DNA of 64,000 nucleotides from JBKBIP01 sp046297495 (GCA_046297495.1 JBKBIP010000001.1:186001-250000), one strand, 5' to 3'; positions 22,201 to 27,619 are shown, numbered from the stretch's first letter. Notes: generated by a model from the letters alone, not told the origin. Made by a program: numbers and translations.

Positions 22201-25200
22201 ACTGTGGGGACGTTGGCCTTGGGCGGAGTGAACACGTATACGGGCACCACTAACATCAACGGTGGTTTTCTGCTTGTCAATGGCTCGACCGCGGCAGGTA
22301 GTACGGTGGAGGTCAACAACACCGGTACTCTAGGTGGTACTGGCACCATCAATGGCCCCGTGAACGTCAACAGTGGCGGCACCATCAATCCCGGACCAAA
22401 TGGGGCGGCACCGGCGAATACCGGCATCCTGACGGTCAATAACACCGTCACGTTCAACCTCGGCTCGTTCTTCCATGTTGATATAAACGGCACCACGCCT
22501 GGTACGCAGCACGATCAATTAACTGTCACCGGCACGGGGGCCGTCATCATCAATGCCGGCGCCACGCTGGTCGGCACCACCGATCCGCTTATCATCAATG
22601 GTCTATCGTTCGTGGTGTTGAACAAAGCATCCACCGGCTTCATTTCCGGGGCGTTCACTAATGCTAATCTAGTGTCCCCGCCAGCCACGGTATCAGTGGG
22701 CGGCAAGACTTATACGTACAACTTCAACGGGACCAACTACGTAGGCGGTAGTGGTCGCGATCTGGTACTGACGACCACGCCCACCATCCGCGTCTGGGAC
22801 GGCATCGAGGATGGCGGAGCCAACTCCGGCGACAACAATTGGACCAATCCGCTCAACTGGGTGGGGGACGCGCAACCATTCGCGGGGGATGCTCTGTTCT
22901 TCAACGATGTCGGCGTCGTGAACCGCAACTTGCCGTTCAATGACTTCGCCGCCGGCTTCTCGTTCAGCTCGATTACCTTCAACACCACGCTGGGGAATTA
23001 CACCATCACCGGCAACGCCATCACCATGCAAGCGACGCTGGGGGGCGGGGTATTCCACTCCGCCGGCAACAACGTGTTGAACATTGGTTTGAACATGACC
23101 GCTTCCCCACAGACCGTGGAAGCCACGGGCGGAACGCTGACCATTGGCGGAGCGATTACACTCGGTGCAGGGGCGAACCTTAGCGTCAACGCCAACCCCG
23201 GCAATGTGATCTTTAATAACACCATCGACGGCGACCAGACGCTGACTACCAGTGGTGCCGGCACCGTGCGTTTCGCGGACACGGTAGGGGCCACCACCCC
23301 CTTGGTTTCGCTTACCACCAGCAACGCGGGTGTCACGGAAATTTTCACCTCCGTGGTGCGAACCAACGGCGCCCAATCGTACAACAATCCGGTGTTGGTC
23401 GATTCGCCAACGAACCTGCTCACGATCACCACGCTAGCCGGCGGCAATGTTTCCTTTGCCTCGACCCTGCGGGGCAACACGGACGGTGAGGATAGCATCA
23501 CCATCAACTCCAGCGGCACGACCACCTTTGGCGGCGCCGTCGGTGACAGCGGACAGCGACTGAACAACCTGCTTGTCAACAGCACCGGCGTCATCGCCAT
23601 CAACGGTGGGTCGGTAACCACTCTTGGAAACCAGACGTATAATCAAGCGGTCACGTTGGGGGCTGCTGGCAATGCCACGACACTCACTGGCGTGGATGTA
23701 TTCTTCGCCTCAACCGTGCGCAGTCCGGTGAACGGCCAGCAGGCTCTAACAGTCAATGCGTCCGGTGTCACCACGTTTGCCGGCGCGGTTGGCGACAACG
23801 ACCAACGACTGGCCAGCTTGACGACCAACGCGGGGGGCACCACGCGCATCAACGGCGGTTCCGTCACCACCACGGGCGACCAAACCTACAACGACGTGGT
23901 CACCCTGGGGGCCGACACCATTTTGACCGGAGCGAATATCACCTTCGATGACACCCTGGATTCCGCCGGCGCGCATCGACATCTGACCGTTAATGGCAGC
24001 GCCACGACACGGTTCAATGGTTGGGTCGGCTTCACCCTGCCGTTGGCATCGCTCACCACCAACGCGGGCGGCACTACCGTGATCGATGCGGGAGAGGTGC
24101 ATACCATCGGCAACCAAACCTATAACGATCCCGTCATCCTGGAATCCGACACGCTGCTTAACGCGGGTGGGACCGTCCACTTCGCCACTACAGTCAACAG
24201 TGCCGCCACCGAGCAGAATGACCTCACCATCACGGCGAACACGTTAATTTTCGGTGGCAACGTCGGCTTTGGGACCAATGGCGAACTGGGTGACTTGATC
24301 GTGAGCACGGCAACGGCTCTGAATCTGAGTGTCAGCATCCGGGCAGCTGGCGATATGTTCTTTGAAGTGCAGTTTGACACCAATCCCAATCGCCAGATCA
24401 CGATCAACAACAATTCGACCATCATGTCGCTGGGTGGCGACATCACCTTCGAGGCCAGCACCGGCTTCACGCTGGCCAGCGGCTCGACGCTCTCCGCGAC
24501 AGCCGGTAGCATCTTCGTGACCGCCAACTATACACTGGCCGCCGCCGATGGCATCGCGGTATTGCTCCAAGGCATCGTCAATGCCACGCAAATGACTATT
24601 ACGGGTGGGGATTTGGCCGATACCTTCACCATTGCCCCCAGCGCCACCACGCCGATAGACGTAGCCGGCTTGCTTCCGGTGGCCCCGGTGGTCGTGGGAG
24701 ACGCCCTGTTCATCATCATGGCAGGCGTGACCAATCCGAAGCTGACGATCACCGCTCCGGGAGACGGTTTCTGGACGTTCGGCAATCGCCAGACTGTTAC
24801 CTTCACCAGCATCGAGCGCTTCAATTTCACGGAGATTCGCGCCACGGGGACGGGTCCCGGTGGTGGGCCGCACGTCAAGGTTTGGGACTCCTTCACTGGC
24901 CAGCTCAAGTTCAGCTTCTTCGCTTATAATGGCGGCTTCACCGGCGGCGTGCGCGTGGCGGTGGGGGATGTCACCGGCGACGGCATTCCCGACATCATCA
25001 CCGCGCCGGGTGCTGGTGGTGGACCGCATATTCGGGTCTTCGATGGTGTCACCGGCCAAGTCGTGCGTGAGTTCTTCGCGTATGCTCCGAGCTTCACCGG
25101 CGGCGTGTTCGTGGCCGTTGGCGATGTGAATGGCGACGGGGTAGCCGACATCATCACCGCGCCAGGCGCTGGCGGCGGGCCGCATGTCAAGGTTTTCGAC

Positions 25201-25800
25201 GGTGTCACCAATGCAGTCATCGGTAGCTTCTTCGCTTATGCTCCGAGCTTCACCGGCGGCGTCACGGTCGCGGCCGGTGATGTCACGGGCAACGGCATGG
25301 CAGAGGTCATCACCGGCGCTGGCGCTGGCGGTGGTCCCCATGTGCGGACGTTCAACGGCATGACAGGGGCCCAAATCGCCCATCCGCTGGGCAGCTTTTT
25401 CGCTTATCATAGCAGCTTCACCGGCGGCGTGTTTGTAGCCGCAGGCGACATCAACGGGGACGGTCGGGCCGACATCGTCACAGGTCCCGGCGCCGGTGGC
25501 GGACCACACGTCAAGGCGTTCAGCGGCGCCAATGGTGGGATACTTGCCAGTTTCATGGCCTTCGAGCCGGCTGGGCCGGGGCCGATCAACCAGGTGGTCA
25601 ACGACGCCAACTTGACCAGCGGCGTGCGCGTGGCCGTCACCAACGTCAATGGACTGGCACGCTTCTTCGTCAGCTTGGGAGCCAATGCCCAACCACGGGC
25701 TCGCGTCTTTGATGCCGCCACCTTGGCGCTGATCGATGATTTCTTCGCCTACGATCCCGCTTTCCTCGGCGGTGTCTTCGTCGGCGGCAGCAACCGCTAG
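4267..25800 (+). CDS. Giant autotransporter-type beta-strand repeat surface protein (7,177 aa) with C-terminal FG-GAP-like repeats
   Basis: A very large, Gly/Thr/Asn/Ala-rich repeat protein, probably extracellular or cell-surface (inference). Residues 36-46 carry METLEERLAPA, a form of the LExLExRL motif often found at the N-terminus of large planctomycete surface proteins. No classical cleavable signal peptide precedes it. The body contains about 32 autotransporter-associated beta-strand repeats of the type LTKxGxGTLxLSGxNTYTGxTTVxxGTL, which fold as beta-helix rungs. Among them lie about 13 copies of an IGD...DQI...LDLNG unit and three NATAAAVQAAL modules. The last ~320 residues are six FG-GAP-like units with calcium-site-like DVTGDGIPDI and DVNGDGVADI loops. 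No C-terminal outer-membrane barrel is seen, so the export route is unclear. Codons 3597-3629 are lost in an assembly gap, yet the frame stays open on both sides. The function is unknown; adhesion or matrix formation are guesses. Confidence 0.9.
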   Translation: MFFSWWRKLSALRSKFFTALDRQPLHRRRSTLRLQMETLEERLAPAVRIWSGAGADAFWSNPQNWVGNVAPTAGDDLIFGAAAQTVSTNDLAAGTVFNSIQFTTDGYNVTGNAIQLNGSIAATHTSGDNIFNIDVTLLNATTFVVGNAGATLTFSGNVDTAGLVGHTGILGTSSFIVDGAGVLHISGVVSGSSGIFKQGPGTLILSGANTYEGITEVRQGVITVRHDMALGAVTGHTLVAVGAALNIEGDGLSINEPLAINDGGVGFGDNTSSEGLGALRNLSGTNTWTGGIELVAANNIIGVDTGSTLIVSGVIGSSQLTQRNLYKAGGGTLQFAGTQANTYHGDTTVLQGTLELNKRANPADPSTGFAAFTRNLTIGTHFGGDDDAVVRLLADNQIPHADRFGTTFLTVTINSSGLLDLNNFDTAIGNLNLFVGSTFSADVATGSGTLFLMGNVLVTGFQGSSGASPAATISGNLHLADAFSGGTTALVNRTFTVNDTQLANIAADLHISANITGSAAVDFVKLGTGTLRLSGSNTFAGPLLHSAGLIEVEGNSALGTGLVSIQGTGYLSAVGSSVLITNPISLDGTLSTYGDHDFEFSGPATLSANRVIQVMNANQTVVFSGGIVQGPFATANLTKQGRGTLVISGASTYSGTTVIDNDGGTLILRDQGTILNSSAITVGINASLILDNSVPGGNLSDRLHDQAPITLNGRLVFVGAEGEASSEQVGFVTTLDQGIGVFESQVSTTPGSSSHLIVGGLTGGSANRTVIFVGTGADLSHDGPNRISFIRTPVAPQNGIISTAVVRGASGETTFGTYASVPEGIGIIPLPASGYHNDINTALAIHNVRLAAGVHTLNQSMTINSLILEDGAILNLADGATLFINQTSNLILGNGSEINGPGVLVLGNLNTTAAAASATIHVPEGAIATINAETFGATSALTKSGRGTLVLTGDNKFGGVFNINEGVVNIQHSRALGTTATAVNVRHGASLELEESTNGPINVGVRTLNLQGTGFNDTGVLRNVAGNNSWAGNVGQAGNAFDVSALVGGFAGTTGAILSPINRTAVFYDVAAGTTLTLSGVVSGNIDLIKRGEGTLEFAGTSANTVNAVVRILEGELLFNKVPGLNSVAGGTIVIGDGLGGDNADVLRLGGGDQIPDGVRIYVMSSGLFDLNGHGDAVGQLLLEIGPTAAGDINIGTGGILTITTNPIVLSQGSGNPIGATISGGTFALQLFGTVTTPGTRTFNVNDGAVGSDLIISSAIVDGTGLQSVGIIKTGFGSLELTGLEDNTFSGTTTVQEGELLLNKGNGSGNVLALMGPLTIGDNTITSGYGRSDVVRLLQSEQLPDFLALITIQSTGLLDLNGFDETIGTTFIQNALVLNTGVVETGGGTLTINGNIATTSAQTPTGFAVVVNPAQINGGNLHLNAPVTDIAVAAHAGLTIDAIISANISGDTTIRKLTGGSGLLLSGNNSYGGDTYLTAGTLAVGSNTPVGLGMLFASSNTLIYAVDGPRTLSNNVQLGGGATTHTLGYWNNLNLAGPVTLYSGTTTVNVSTAVTVEFSGGVGNKVGAVNLAKAGYGRLVLSDGTAHGGTTVVNTNGGHLIVSGQGRILNTTSYTVNVGGHLVIDNDSGGNLPDRIEDTIPITLTGGTLAFVGASGADSSERVGVVTLSANFGSTIQVLGDGSFDSILTIASLTRGGASTVNFMGRGVDLGPTSTNQVVFNLMPLRTGPAGSEILPYAVVTSASGQVDAATHQGHGTSIQAFTNYSTGDINNAPAGSVYLLDSNQTLTSNLSLNGIVVRGNGVTLSGDPGVAVTLTGGAIINGGATLALPNVIAVPDIILANEGIVQTYGTLDIQSAIGQSGARALTLAGSGRTIASGTGVNTYSGATVINSGIYRAAKDTAFGTTAGNVIVSYGATVELDGGITVPAETITLNGSGEGITSNIPLRNISGENTWQGNVVLAANRTGIAVDAGRLIINGVVSGASIGFNKFGEGILQFGGGGNNSNSGTNFIWQGTVELNKTPGLNALAAATIVGDHVGGNNADALVLLADDQIPNVTITINSSGLFDLNGNSETFTATATAALTAINMHTGPAASAELRIGSGTLTLDNTSFAKNITVTTTIVGGSSPPALITGTTGSLNIINGTSTITVNDSDSLDDLIISAIISGDGNFTKAGNGRMVLSGDNSFTGNVTVAAGELALRHANALGAPGGTNSVTAGAAVILQNVNVSGETLTLNGNGPGNSGALRNDIGDNEWSGDIILNTASRVGVEAGTTLTLSGSIQGGGGLIKELPGTLIYSGAVANTYIGNTTIQEGTLILNKSVANGAIAAGTLIIGNNAGGPGADVVQIGLGAGTPQQIAAGVAVTINTSGLLDLNGNNMAIGGLTTITAGPTFSGSIALSGATLTLNGDVTVNVMGTMTSAAPGAEIGGGTLAFSAARTFTVNNNALHLRELVISANILSSANLLKAGAGDLLLTADNSSFSGNVQLGGGTLAVGHDNALGTGALNVTAAAVILADGGSRTIANNVNLSAALTVRGDQDFTFGGTIAQTVAAGALTTNQAGGTSIIFANSIILLNASTLLITTSTFRAITEVSGVISDGAGTGGIVKAGTGVLILSNANTYKGVTQVNAGGGILRVTHGDALGSTTGTTTVNTNAALELLGSFTIAENLSFQGANARGVPGLEDGALRVVGSSSDVTWAGTITLGTGNGQFNAIGVDAGSRLIVSGEIGQLVSNVGLIKVGDGTLQLASPTGNTFAGGLIVRQGTLELNVGAGNSFAGNLTIGDHGGGANSDRVVLLASDQIPTVTVTLMASGQLDLSANGGQFDLISLFAMQRIWNVAPSIVTGAGTLQINTTSTMISATGYFTDGTTPAGTIEGNLNLGGAGRTITVNDTFVASDAEDLVISAVIGQTAAAGVTKSGNGTLALLGSNTFTGTTTVNAAFNTSARGFTGSLVLRGGGTLNNATGGAVTVNSGATLVLDNSAGSVDRIRDTSTVTLAGGMLDFIAHEDGTTEQIGTLTINAGNNTANSVIRSTKTGDGDAQFIATSLTRGAGGLVHFIGVGADLGELAVTGNEIRINGGTNPFVNGVLPYGTIEGPSSSLDLVRDADGVVSAPYIIGRVVSYATDINTPNGIVRLDGTEPAANRILTGNVTIAALLIDGNNVVISEDVAGRTLTINPGAQSGLVVNRGTGNEITVSTLAFAARDPIFNIVSGDMGVSAAITGTAAMRKEGSGELIFTGNNIGFTNSITINNGVLRVGHNNALGTATNVAGTSTIVNSLAQLVLDASLATGGTLTIGNELLNVANGLAIADNGRRGAVVAVGGVTTWGTGTTSITLNAGLTVIDVHADSELVWAGTLNNNITTASLLKIGGGVLELAGTASNITNTGPFFINEGTVRLNKTGDGINAMRMNVVIGDFSGTDVLEYGPTAGNDQIQDATARTVQVTPSGVWNLNNINDRIAGAVTMTGGTITTGSGTLILANNLTVTTSAAPATISGNLDLAAGTRTFTVNDAAGDIGLTISANVSNGTFAKAGTGTLLFSGARTHTGTVNLSAGTLALDDPGALGTATLNVTANSTLRGEGIDLVGANAITNNVNRXXXXXXXXXXXXXXXXXXXXXXXXXXXXXXXXXTGGTLTLGGRRDFGGVHGIELAGSVVMANPGSPAVIGFAVQDPLVHAEISGTISGGGSNLIFGKSGTGTLILSGNNTFLVRPTAGSGVNLDQADGIRIDAGILRVAHSNALGGGGYANVNVRGDLGAALEIDGTAGNVDITNRHLILFGPDNGIARGYLNRTSSEAVATGVLRNIAGTNRVTGQIDLRNIGTSTTNAVTIYIGVDAGRLDLNGQIIGTTNVAGTTTVNNRNLYKVGEGTLRYSGGAGNTINGNTVVIAGTLELNKSAGNAIAGPLIIGDNEGAAGSDQVVLLNNNQIADNTTTVTIQSTGSLVLGDFQDAIFGPTGTNTNVLSLVLGDGKSASVSSTNLGALILGRNTTNTSGILVTPRPGVSNVVPATIEGNLQLRTATDSAGRTRQITVDDSPADVELLVTANILNGGVDDTTNGAVNKLGLGRMVLNPDDASTYTGNTTVSAGVLQVQKSEALGLGTTVTVAAGASLELDGDLTINKNLNASGTGLFNGPVSTRRVAPEGTGAVRSISGDSTWTGNVSLNANPTVFRNEAGTSLTLNGAITLGATGNEFVKTGEGTLILAGTTDNIITSVSFVLSGTLVLNKQGTANALRGTLVIGDEFSPATVQYGPDAGTAQMLNTAAILISSTGILDLATNDKTDQFGEIRLTVGATSSSQIHTGSGAAVLTNNTFRVITMPGTTTLSPAALVTGNLHLGPSGTVTRTFTVDASLANDHLIIDGVIANGGATAANVTKTGFGTMVLQGSAPNIYTGTTTVNQGTLALAKDAGVDAVPGNLVIGDNVAYGQTDIVILRNNQQIADTTNVVTVNSSGLLDLNGFNETLIGPVAANSNALTLQINAVYSAVVDTNGGTLTLGGPATNSNVNVVNAGNTTFHSPAAVIRGNINLGDNPRRFDVVNSTVVSDAVNLDMSQAIVSGTGGLTKLGVGTLLLGVNNATGTTNVLDGLVILSGTHAPDLVVGDGIGADNTAQVWMTASDLIANTANVRVNAEGVWLLGMNAVQGISITSTPATFFTLTFDDGVNQFTTRPIATNATAAVVQTALQDLPNINIGDVLVTGGTDVFGIRYFTIQFRNGDPRSSTGLGLQAINPLIISAIPGQPALFPPDMQTDIYAGASQSQTIAELTMERGVVTTPGSADIATGTGTLTMTGDMTLLNRGATINTSPPATITGNLNLAGASRIFSVVDSATAGAATDLLIMATISNGGIIKTNTGTLELGGFQDNTYALATEIQVGAILLAKARVNEIQAITVDPSVTAGQFTISYGGYTTAPLNFNATTAQVQTQLLSLPSIGAGGVAVAGSPGAYEVTFIGNLANANVEEMTVANLSLVGGDVSVFTARDGQSDEIQTISLDGGVTGGTFTINFNGRTTAPIAFNATAAAVQAALQALAPEIGTGNVTVLGGGGANGVYTLIFRNGLGSANVPEVTVDATSLIGGGATVATVSDGFSFNAIPTGTIIIGDGAGTDALNLGASHQIGDLVAVTMLDTTGVPQFNLNGFSEEIGSLASAGTNAVVAMGGNNPTLTTGGNNASTTFNGVISSSVAGMGNLTKVGTGEFTLAGTAANTFTGTTWIREGVLILQKTAGVDALRGPIVVGDGIGGQDADELRLGASNQIQDAATVTITITQSGLFDLNGFIETITGPAAGVVLTLELGPTASARITNSDLGNPSTLTLGGAAGASNVNVVALAGTDDTSPPVLIDGNLSLSLGNQTRTFTVADTETPSTNTDLRVEVPVIQSAATGALIKAGPGTMTLNALNTYTGATTVNDGILGGNGTLTGPLTINSGATLSPGDNGTGIFTVNNNVTFNAGAFYFVEINGPTVGTEYDRLSVNGNVSIDNSATLVGSTVFDIANGVSFIIIEKVSAGLITGAFGNADQLSPPDVVFVGGKSYIYNFDGANYVGGSGRDLELNSVKTTREWDGESLTTNNWTDAVNWVGDVAPFVGDDLLFRNLGLVRPNPFNDFAPDTDFGLITIDATGGSYDLQGNRVRFADATGGILHQSGTHTISLDLLSATNPLTLTSNGTQLNVNGAITLGSGLVLTGTGTNAAINGDIGESGSQTVTKQGAGTWTLAGNNTYTGLTTVSAGTLQVDGGSAILDTNTVNVNVAGATLALLDDETIGTLNGVAGGIVQLNANTLTVGAGSFAGNINGSGGLTKNTAGILTLSGTNSYTGVTNIDAGTLQVMGGSALVDTGTVSVNIAGATFELLNDETIGTLNGVAGGIVQLNANTLTVGAGSFAGAINGSGGLTKNTAGILLLNGTNGYTGTTNIDAGTLRVDGGSALVDTGTVSVNTAGATFELLADETIGTLNGVANSTVQLNANTLTVGAGNFLGVIDGTGGLTKTTVGTLALGGVNTYTGTTNINGGFLLVNGSTAAGSTVEVNNTGTLGGTGTINGPVNVNSGGTINPGPNGAAPANTGILTVNNTVTFNLGSFFHVDINGTTPGTQHDQLTVTGTGAVIINAGATLVGTTDPLIINGLSFVVLNKASTGFISGAFTNANLVSPPATVSVGGKTYTYNFNGTNYVGGSGRDLVLTTTPTIRVWDGIEDGGANSGDNNWTNPLNWVGDAQPFAGDALFFNDVGVVNRNLPFNDFAAGFSFSSITFNTTLGNYTITGNAITMQATLGGGVFHSAGNNVLNIGLNMTASPQTVEATGGTLTIGGAITLGAGANLSVNANPGNVIFNNTIDGDQTLTTSGAGTVRFADTVGATTPLVSLTTSNAGVTEIFTSVVRTNGAQSYNNPVLVDSPTNLLTITTLAGGNVSFASTLRGNTDGEDSITINSSGTTTFGGAVGDSGQRLNNLLVNSTGVIAINGGSVTTLGNQTYNQAVTLGAAGNATTLTGVDVFFASTVRSPVNGQQALTVNASGVTTFAGAVGDNDQRLASLTTNAGGTTRINGGSVTTTGDQTYNDVVTLGADTILTGANITFDDTLDSAGAHRHLTVNGSATTRFNGWVGFTLPLASLTTNAGGTTVIDAGEVHTIGNQTYNDPVILESDTLLNAGGTVHFATTVNSAATEQNDLTITANTLIFGGNVGFGTNGELGDLIVSTATALNLSVSIRAAGDMFFEVQFDTNPNRQITINNNSTIMSLGGDITFEASTGFTLASGSTLSATAGSIFVTANYTLAAADGIAVLLQGIVNATQMTITGGDLADTFTIAPSATTPIDVAGLLPVAPVVVGDALFIIMAGVTNPKLTITAPGDGFWTFGNRQTVTFTSIERFNFTEIRATGTGPGGGPHVKVWDSFTGQLKFSFFAYNGGFTGGVRVAVGDVTGDGIPDIITAPGAGGGPHIRVFDGVTGQVVREFFAYAPSFTGGVFVAVGDVNGDGVADIITAPGAGGGPHVKVFDGVTNAVIGSFFAYAPSFTGGVTVAAGDVTGNGMAEVITGAGAGGGPHVRTFNGMTGAQIAHPLGSFFAYHSSFTGGVFVAAGDINGDGRADIVTGPGAGGGPHVKAFSGANGGILASFMAFEPAGPGPINQVVNDANLTSGVRVAVTNVNGLARFFVSLGANAQPRARVFDAATLALIDDFFAYDPAFLGGVFVGGSNR
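4402..4509 (+). repeat. Block-start module 1 (WxG...NWVGxxxPxxGDDLxF) of the giant protein
   Basis: First of three copies of a module that opens each major block of the giant protein: RIWSGAGADAFW, then NWVGNVAP, then GDDLIF. It immediately follows the N-terminal METLEERLAPA motif. The other copies are at 20914-21030 and 22782-22914. Confidence 0.7.
15057..15152. other. Assembly gap (96 undetermined bases)
   Basis: A run of 96 N inside the giant repeat gene, a multiple of three that keeps the coding frame open on both sides. The gap is flanked by near-repetitive sequence, so it probably reflects collapsed or unresolved repeats, and its true length may differ from 96. Confidence 0.99.
18184..19512 (+). 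repeat. Region with three ~80-100-residue NATAAAVQAAL-type modules inside the giant protein
   Basis: Three related modules occur at about 18184-18450, 18907-19196 and 19207-19512. They share a beta-rich lead (FTISYGGYTTAPLNF, FTINFNGRTTAPIAF), a short helix (NATTAAVQTAL, NATAAAVQAAL) and a closing beta strand. The last two are directly adjacent; the first is about 450 bases away. Their sequence style differs from the surrounding beta-strand repeats, so they look like inserted domains. Confidence 0.7.
20914..21030 (+). repeat. Block-start module 2 of the giant protein
   Basis: Second copy of the opening module: REWDGESLTTNNW, NWVGDVAPF, GDDLLF. It follows directly after a block-ending segment with YNFDGANYVGGSGRDLEL, which recurs before module 3. 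Confidence 0.7.
21355..22191 (+). repeat. Three tandem 279-bp (93-residue) near-identical repeats in the giant gene
   Basis: Copies at 21355-21633, 21634-21912 and 21913-22191 have an exact 279-base period. Each encodes TKxxAG, an N-[ST]-YTG rung, GTLxVxGGSA, a DETIGTLNGVA turn and QLNANTLTVGAG. Parts of copies 1 and 2 are almost identical at the DNA level (for example around GGCGTGGCGGGTGGCATCGT), which points to recent duplication or gene conversion. Confidence 0.9.
22782..22914 (+). repeat. Block-start module 3 of the giant protein
   Basis: Third copy of the opening module: RVWDGIEDGGANSGDNNW, NWVGDAQPF, GDALFF. It is preceded by YNFNGTNYVGGSGRDLVL, the same block-ending segment that precedes module 2. 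Confidence 0.7.
24844..25797 (+). repeat. C-terminal FG-GAP/VCBS-like repeat region of the giant protein
   Basis: Six units of roughly 52-55 residues, each with GGGPHVKVFDG, a FFAY turn, SFTGGV and a D-x-[TN]-G-D-G loop. The loops (DVTGDGIPDI, DVNGDGVADI, DINGDGRADI) resemble calcium-binding FG-GAP repeats of integrin-type propellers. The fourth unit has a weaker DVTGNGMAEV loop and the last units lack the loop altogether. The gene stops at the end of the sixth unit. Confidence 0.8.
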
Positions 25801-25810
25801 CAGCCCAGAT

Positions 25811-25858
25811 CCCATCCTGCCCCACGAGACACAAGCGTTTCGCGTGGGGCAGGATGGG
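25811..25858 (+). terminator. Hairpin terminator after the giant gene
   Basis: A perfect 16-bp inverted repeat (arms 25811-25826 and 25843-25858, CCCATCCTGCCCCACG and its complement) with a 16-base loop starts 10 bases after the giant gene's stop. A T-rich tract (TGTGTCTTTGTCCC) follows. There is no clean T-run, so termination is likely but not certain. Confidence 0.7.
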
Positions 25859-26040
25859 GATGTGTCTTTGTCCCTTCTTCCTTACCATTCACGCCAACCA
25901 GAAGCCGTCGCGGACAAATGCTGGTAGCGAGGCTTAAACTACCGTATCATACCAAGCTGGCGAAGGTTCTCCGCGGGAACCGTGGTTCGCCGCGAAATGA
26001 TCATCAACCATCGACGAGTTCATCGAATGGGAGGAATACC

Positions 26041-27573
26041 ATGTTCCATCGCTGTCGTTCGGCAGTGGTTGCCGGCGCCGCGGTCCTCTGGTTCGTGTCA
26101 GGTGGGATAGCTTGGGGGGAAACGCCGGCAACGATGTTCAAGGCCGGTTTCGCCGAGCGCGACATCACACCGGAAATCGGCATGGAAGCCCCAGGTGGGT
26201 ACGGTAAATCGTACCACAAGACGTTGCACGACCCTTGCAAAGTACGGGCCGCCGTCTTTGACGATGGCCAAGCCCAAGTTGCCATCGTGGGGATCGACGC
26301 TCTCGGCATCCGCCGGCAGACGGTGTTGGCTGTACGTCGCAAGATTCACGAAAAGACCGGCATCCCAGAAAATGCGATTTTATTGGGGGCGTCGCACTCG
26401 CACTCGTCAGGACCGCTGGTGTGGATTTTGCCAGGGGAATATGATCACGCCTCCCAACTCGTGCAGCGCTTGGCCTATCAGCACTCCACCTGCGCCGATC
26501 CGAAATACGTGGCGCAAGTCGAACTGGCTATCGTGGATGCCGTTTGTCAAGCGCATGACCAGCGCGTGGCGGCCAAGGCGGGGGTCGGCAAGGGGATCGA
26601 GGATCGCGTTGCCTTCAATCGCCGCTTCCGCATGCGCGATGGCCGGACCATCACGCATCCTGGCCAGGGAAACCCCGACATTCTCGAACCCGCTGGCCCG
26701 GTGGATCCCGAAGTTGGCGTCGTCGGCGTCTGGGATGAGAAGAACCAGCTGCGCGGATGTATCGTCAACTTCGCTTGTCATGCCACGACCAATCCCGGTG
26801 GCATCTCGGCTAATTACATTTATTACCTCGAAAAAGTGATTCAAGGCTACTACGGCAAGGATACGGTCGTCGTCTTTCTGGCCGGGGCGTCCGGCGACAT
26901 CACTCAGGTCGATAACCGCAGTCCCTACCGCCGGCCCGAACCCGAACGCTGGGCGCAGCTGGTCGGTGGTCGAGTCGGCGCGGAAGCGCTGAAAGTGCTC
27001 TTCAGCATCGAACCGGAAACATTGACCCCGATCGCCGCCAAGACCAAGGTATGGCACATCCAACGCCGGGTGCCAGACCCGGAGCGCGTCAAGCAGGCCC
27101 TGGAGTTGGTGCAAAAAGACCCGCTCACGGTGGACCGCACCGAATGGACCTTCGCCAAGGAAATCGTCATGCTCGATGCCAAGTTGCAAAAGGAACCCAA
27201 GGCGGAAGTAGAAGTGCAGGCGATCCAGGTGGGACCGGCTATTTTCATCACCGACCCGGCGGAATACTTCTGCCAATTCGGCTTGGAACTCAAAGCGAAA
27301 AGTGGCTTCCCTTTCACCTTCCCCGTGTCGCTGGCCAACGGTTGTGTCGGCTACGTGCCTACGGCAGACGCCTTTGGTCCGCAAGGGGGCGGTTATGAGA
27401 CGCGCTTGACCAGTTACAGCAATTTGGAGATCACCGCCGGCGACCAGATGCGCGACGCCGGCCTGGAGCTGGCCCGCCAACTTAAGCCTGGCGCCGTCCC
27501 ACGCCCGCCCCAGCCGCCGCCGTTTACCGGCCAGCCGTGGACGTATGGCAATGTGAAGCCCGAGTTGAAGTGA
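26041..27573 (+). CDS. Secreted neutral/alkaline ceramidase-like hydrolase
   Basis: About 510 residues. I choose the ATG at 26041 because GGGAGG lies a few bases upstream and it gives a clean signal peptide (basic start, hydrophobic AVVAGAAVLWFV core, cleavage near GIAWG). The mature N-terminus FKAGFAERDITPEIG, then ASHSHSSGP and NFACHATTNPGG, match the N-terminal domain of the neutral/alkaline non-lysosomal ceramidase family. In that family the His-rich motifs hold the catalytic zinc and cleave the ceramide amide bond. The protein is shorter than full ceramidases, and planctomycete genomes carry many such paralogues with unproven substrates, so the activity could be on another amide. The next gene starts about 46 bases downstream on the same strand. 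Confidence 0.8.
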   Translation: MFHRCRSAVVAGAAVLWFVSGGIAWGETPATMFKAGFAERDITPEIGMEAPGGYGKSYHKTLHDPCKVRAAVFDDGQAQVAIVGIDALGIRRQTVLAVRRKIHEKTGIPENAILLGASHSHSSGPLVWILPGEYDHASQLVQRLAYQHSTCADPKYVAQVELAIVDAVCQAHDQRVAAKAGVGKGIEDRVAFNRRFRMRDGRTITHPGQGNPDILEPAGPVDPEVGVVGVWDEKNQLRGCIVNFACHATTNPGGISANYIYYLEKVIQGYYGKDTVVVFLAGASGDITQVDNRSPYRRPEPERWAQLVGGRVGAEALKVLFSIEPETLTPIAAKTKVWHIQRRVPDPERVKQALELVQKDPLTVDRTEWTFAKEIVMLDAKLQKEPKAEVEVQAIQVGPAIFITDPAEYFCQFGLELKAKSGFPFTFPVSLANGCVGYVPTADAFGPQGGGYETRLTSYSNLEITAGDQMRDAGLELARQLKPGAVPRPPQPPPFTGQPWTYGNVKPELK

Positions 27574-27619
27574 TCCAGGCATTCCACCATCACTAGGCAA
27601 TACGAATGGAGACATTCTT

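Noticed and set aside
24244..25815. 523-residue open frame on the minus strand opposite the FG-GAP region
   Set aside because: It mirrors the plus-strand repeats and has no recognisable domain; the plus-strand FG-GAP-like units explain the region.
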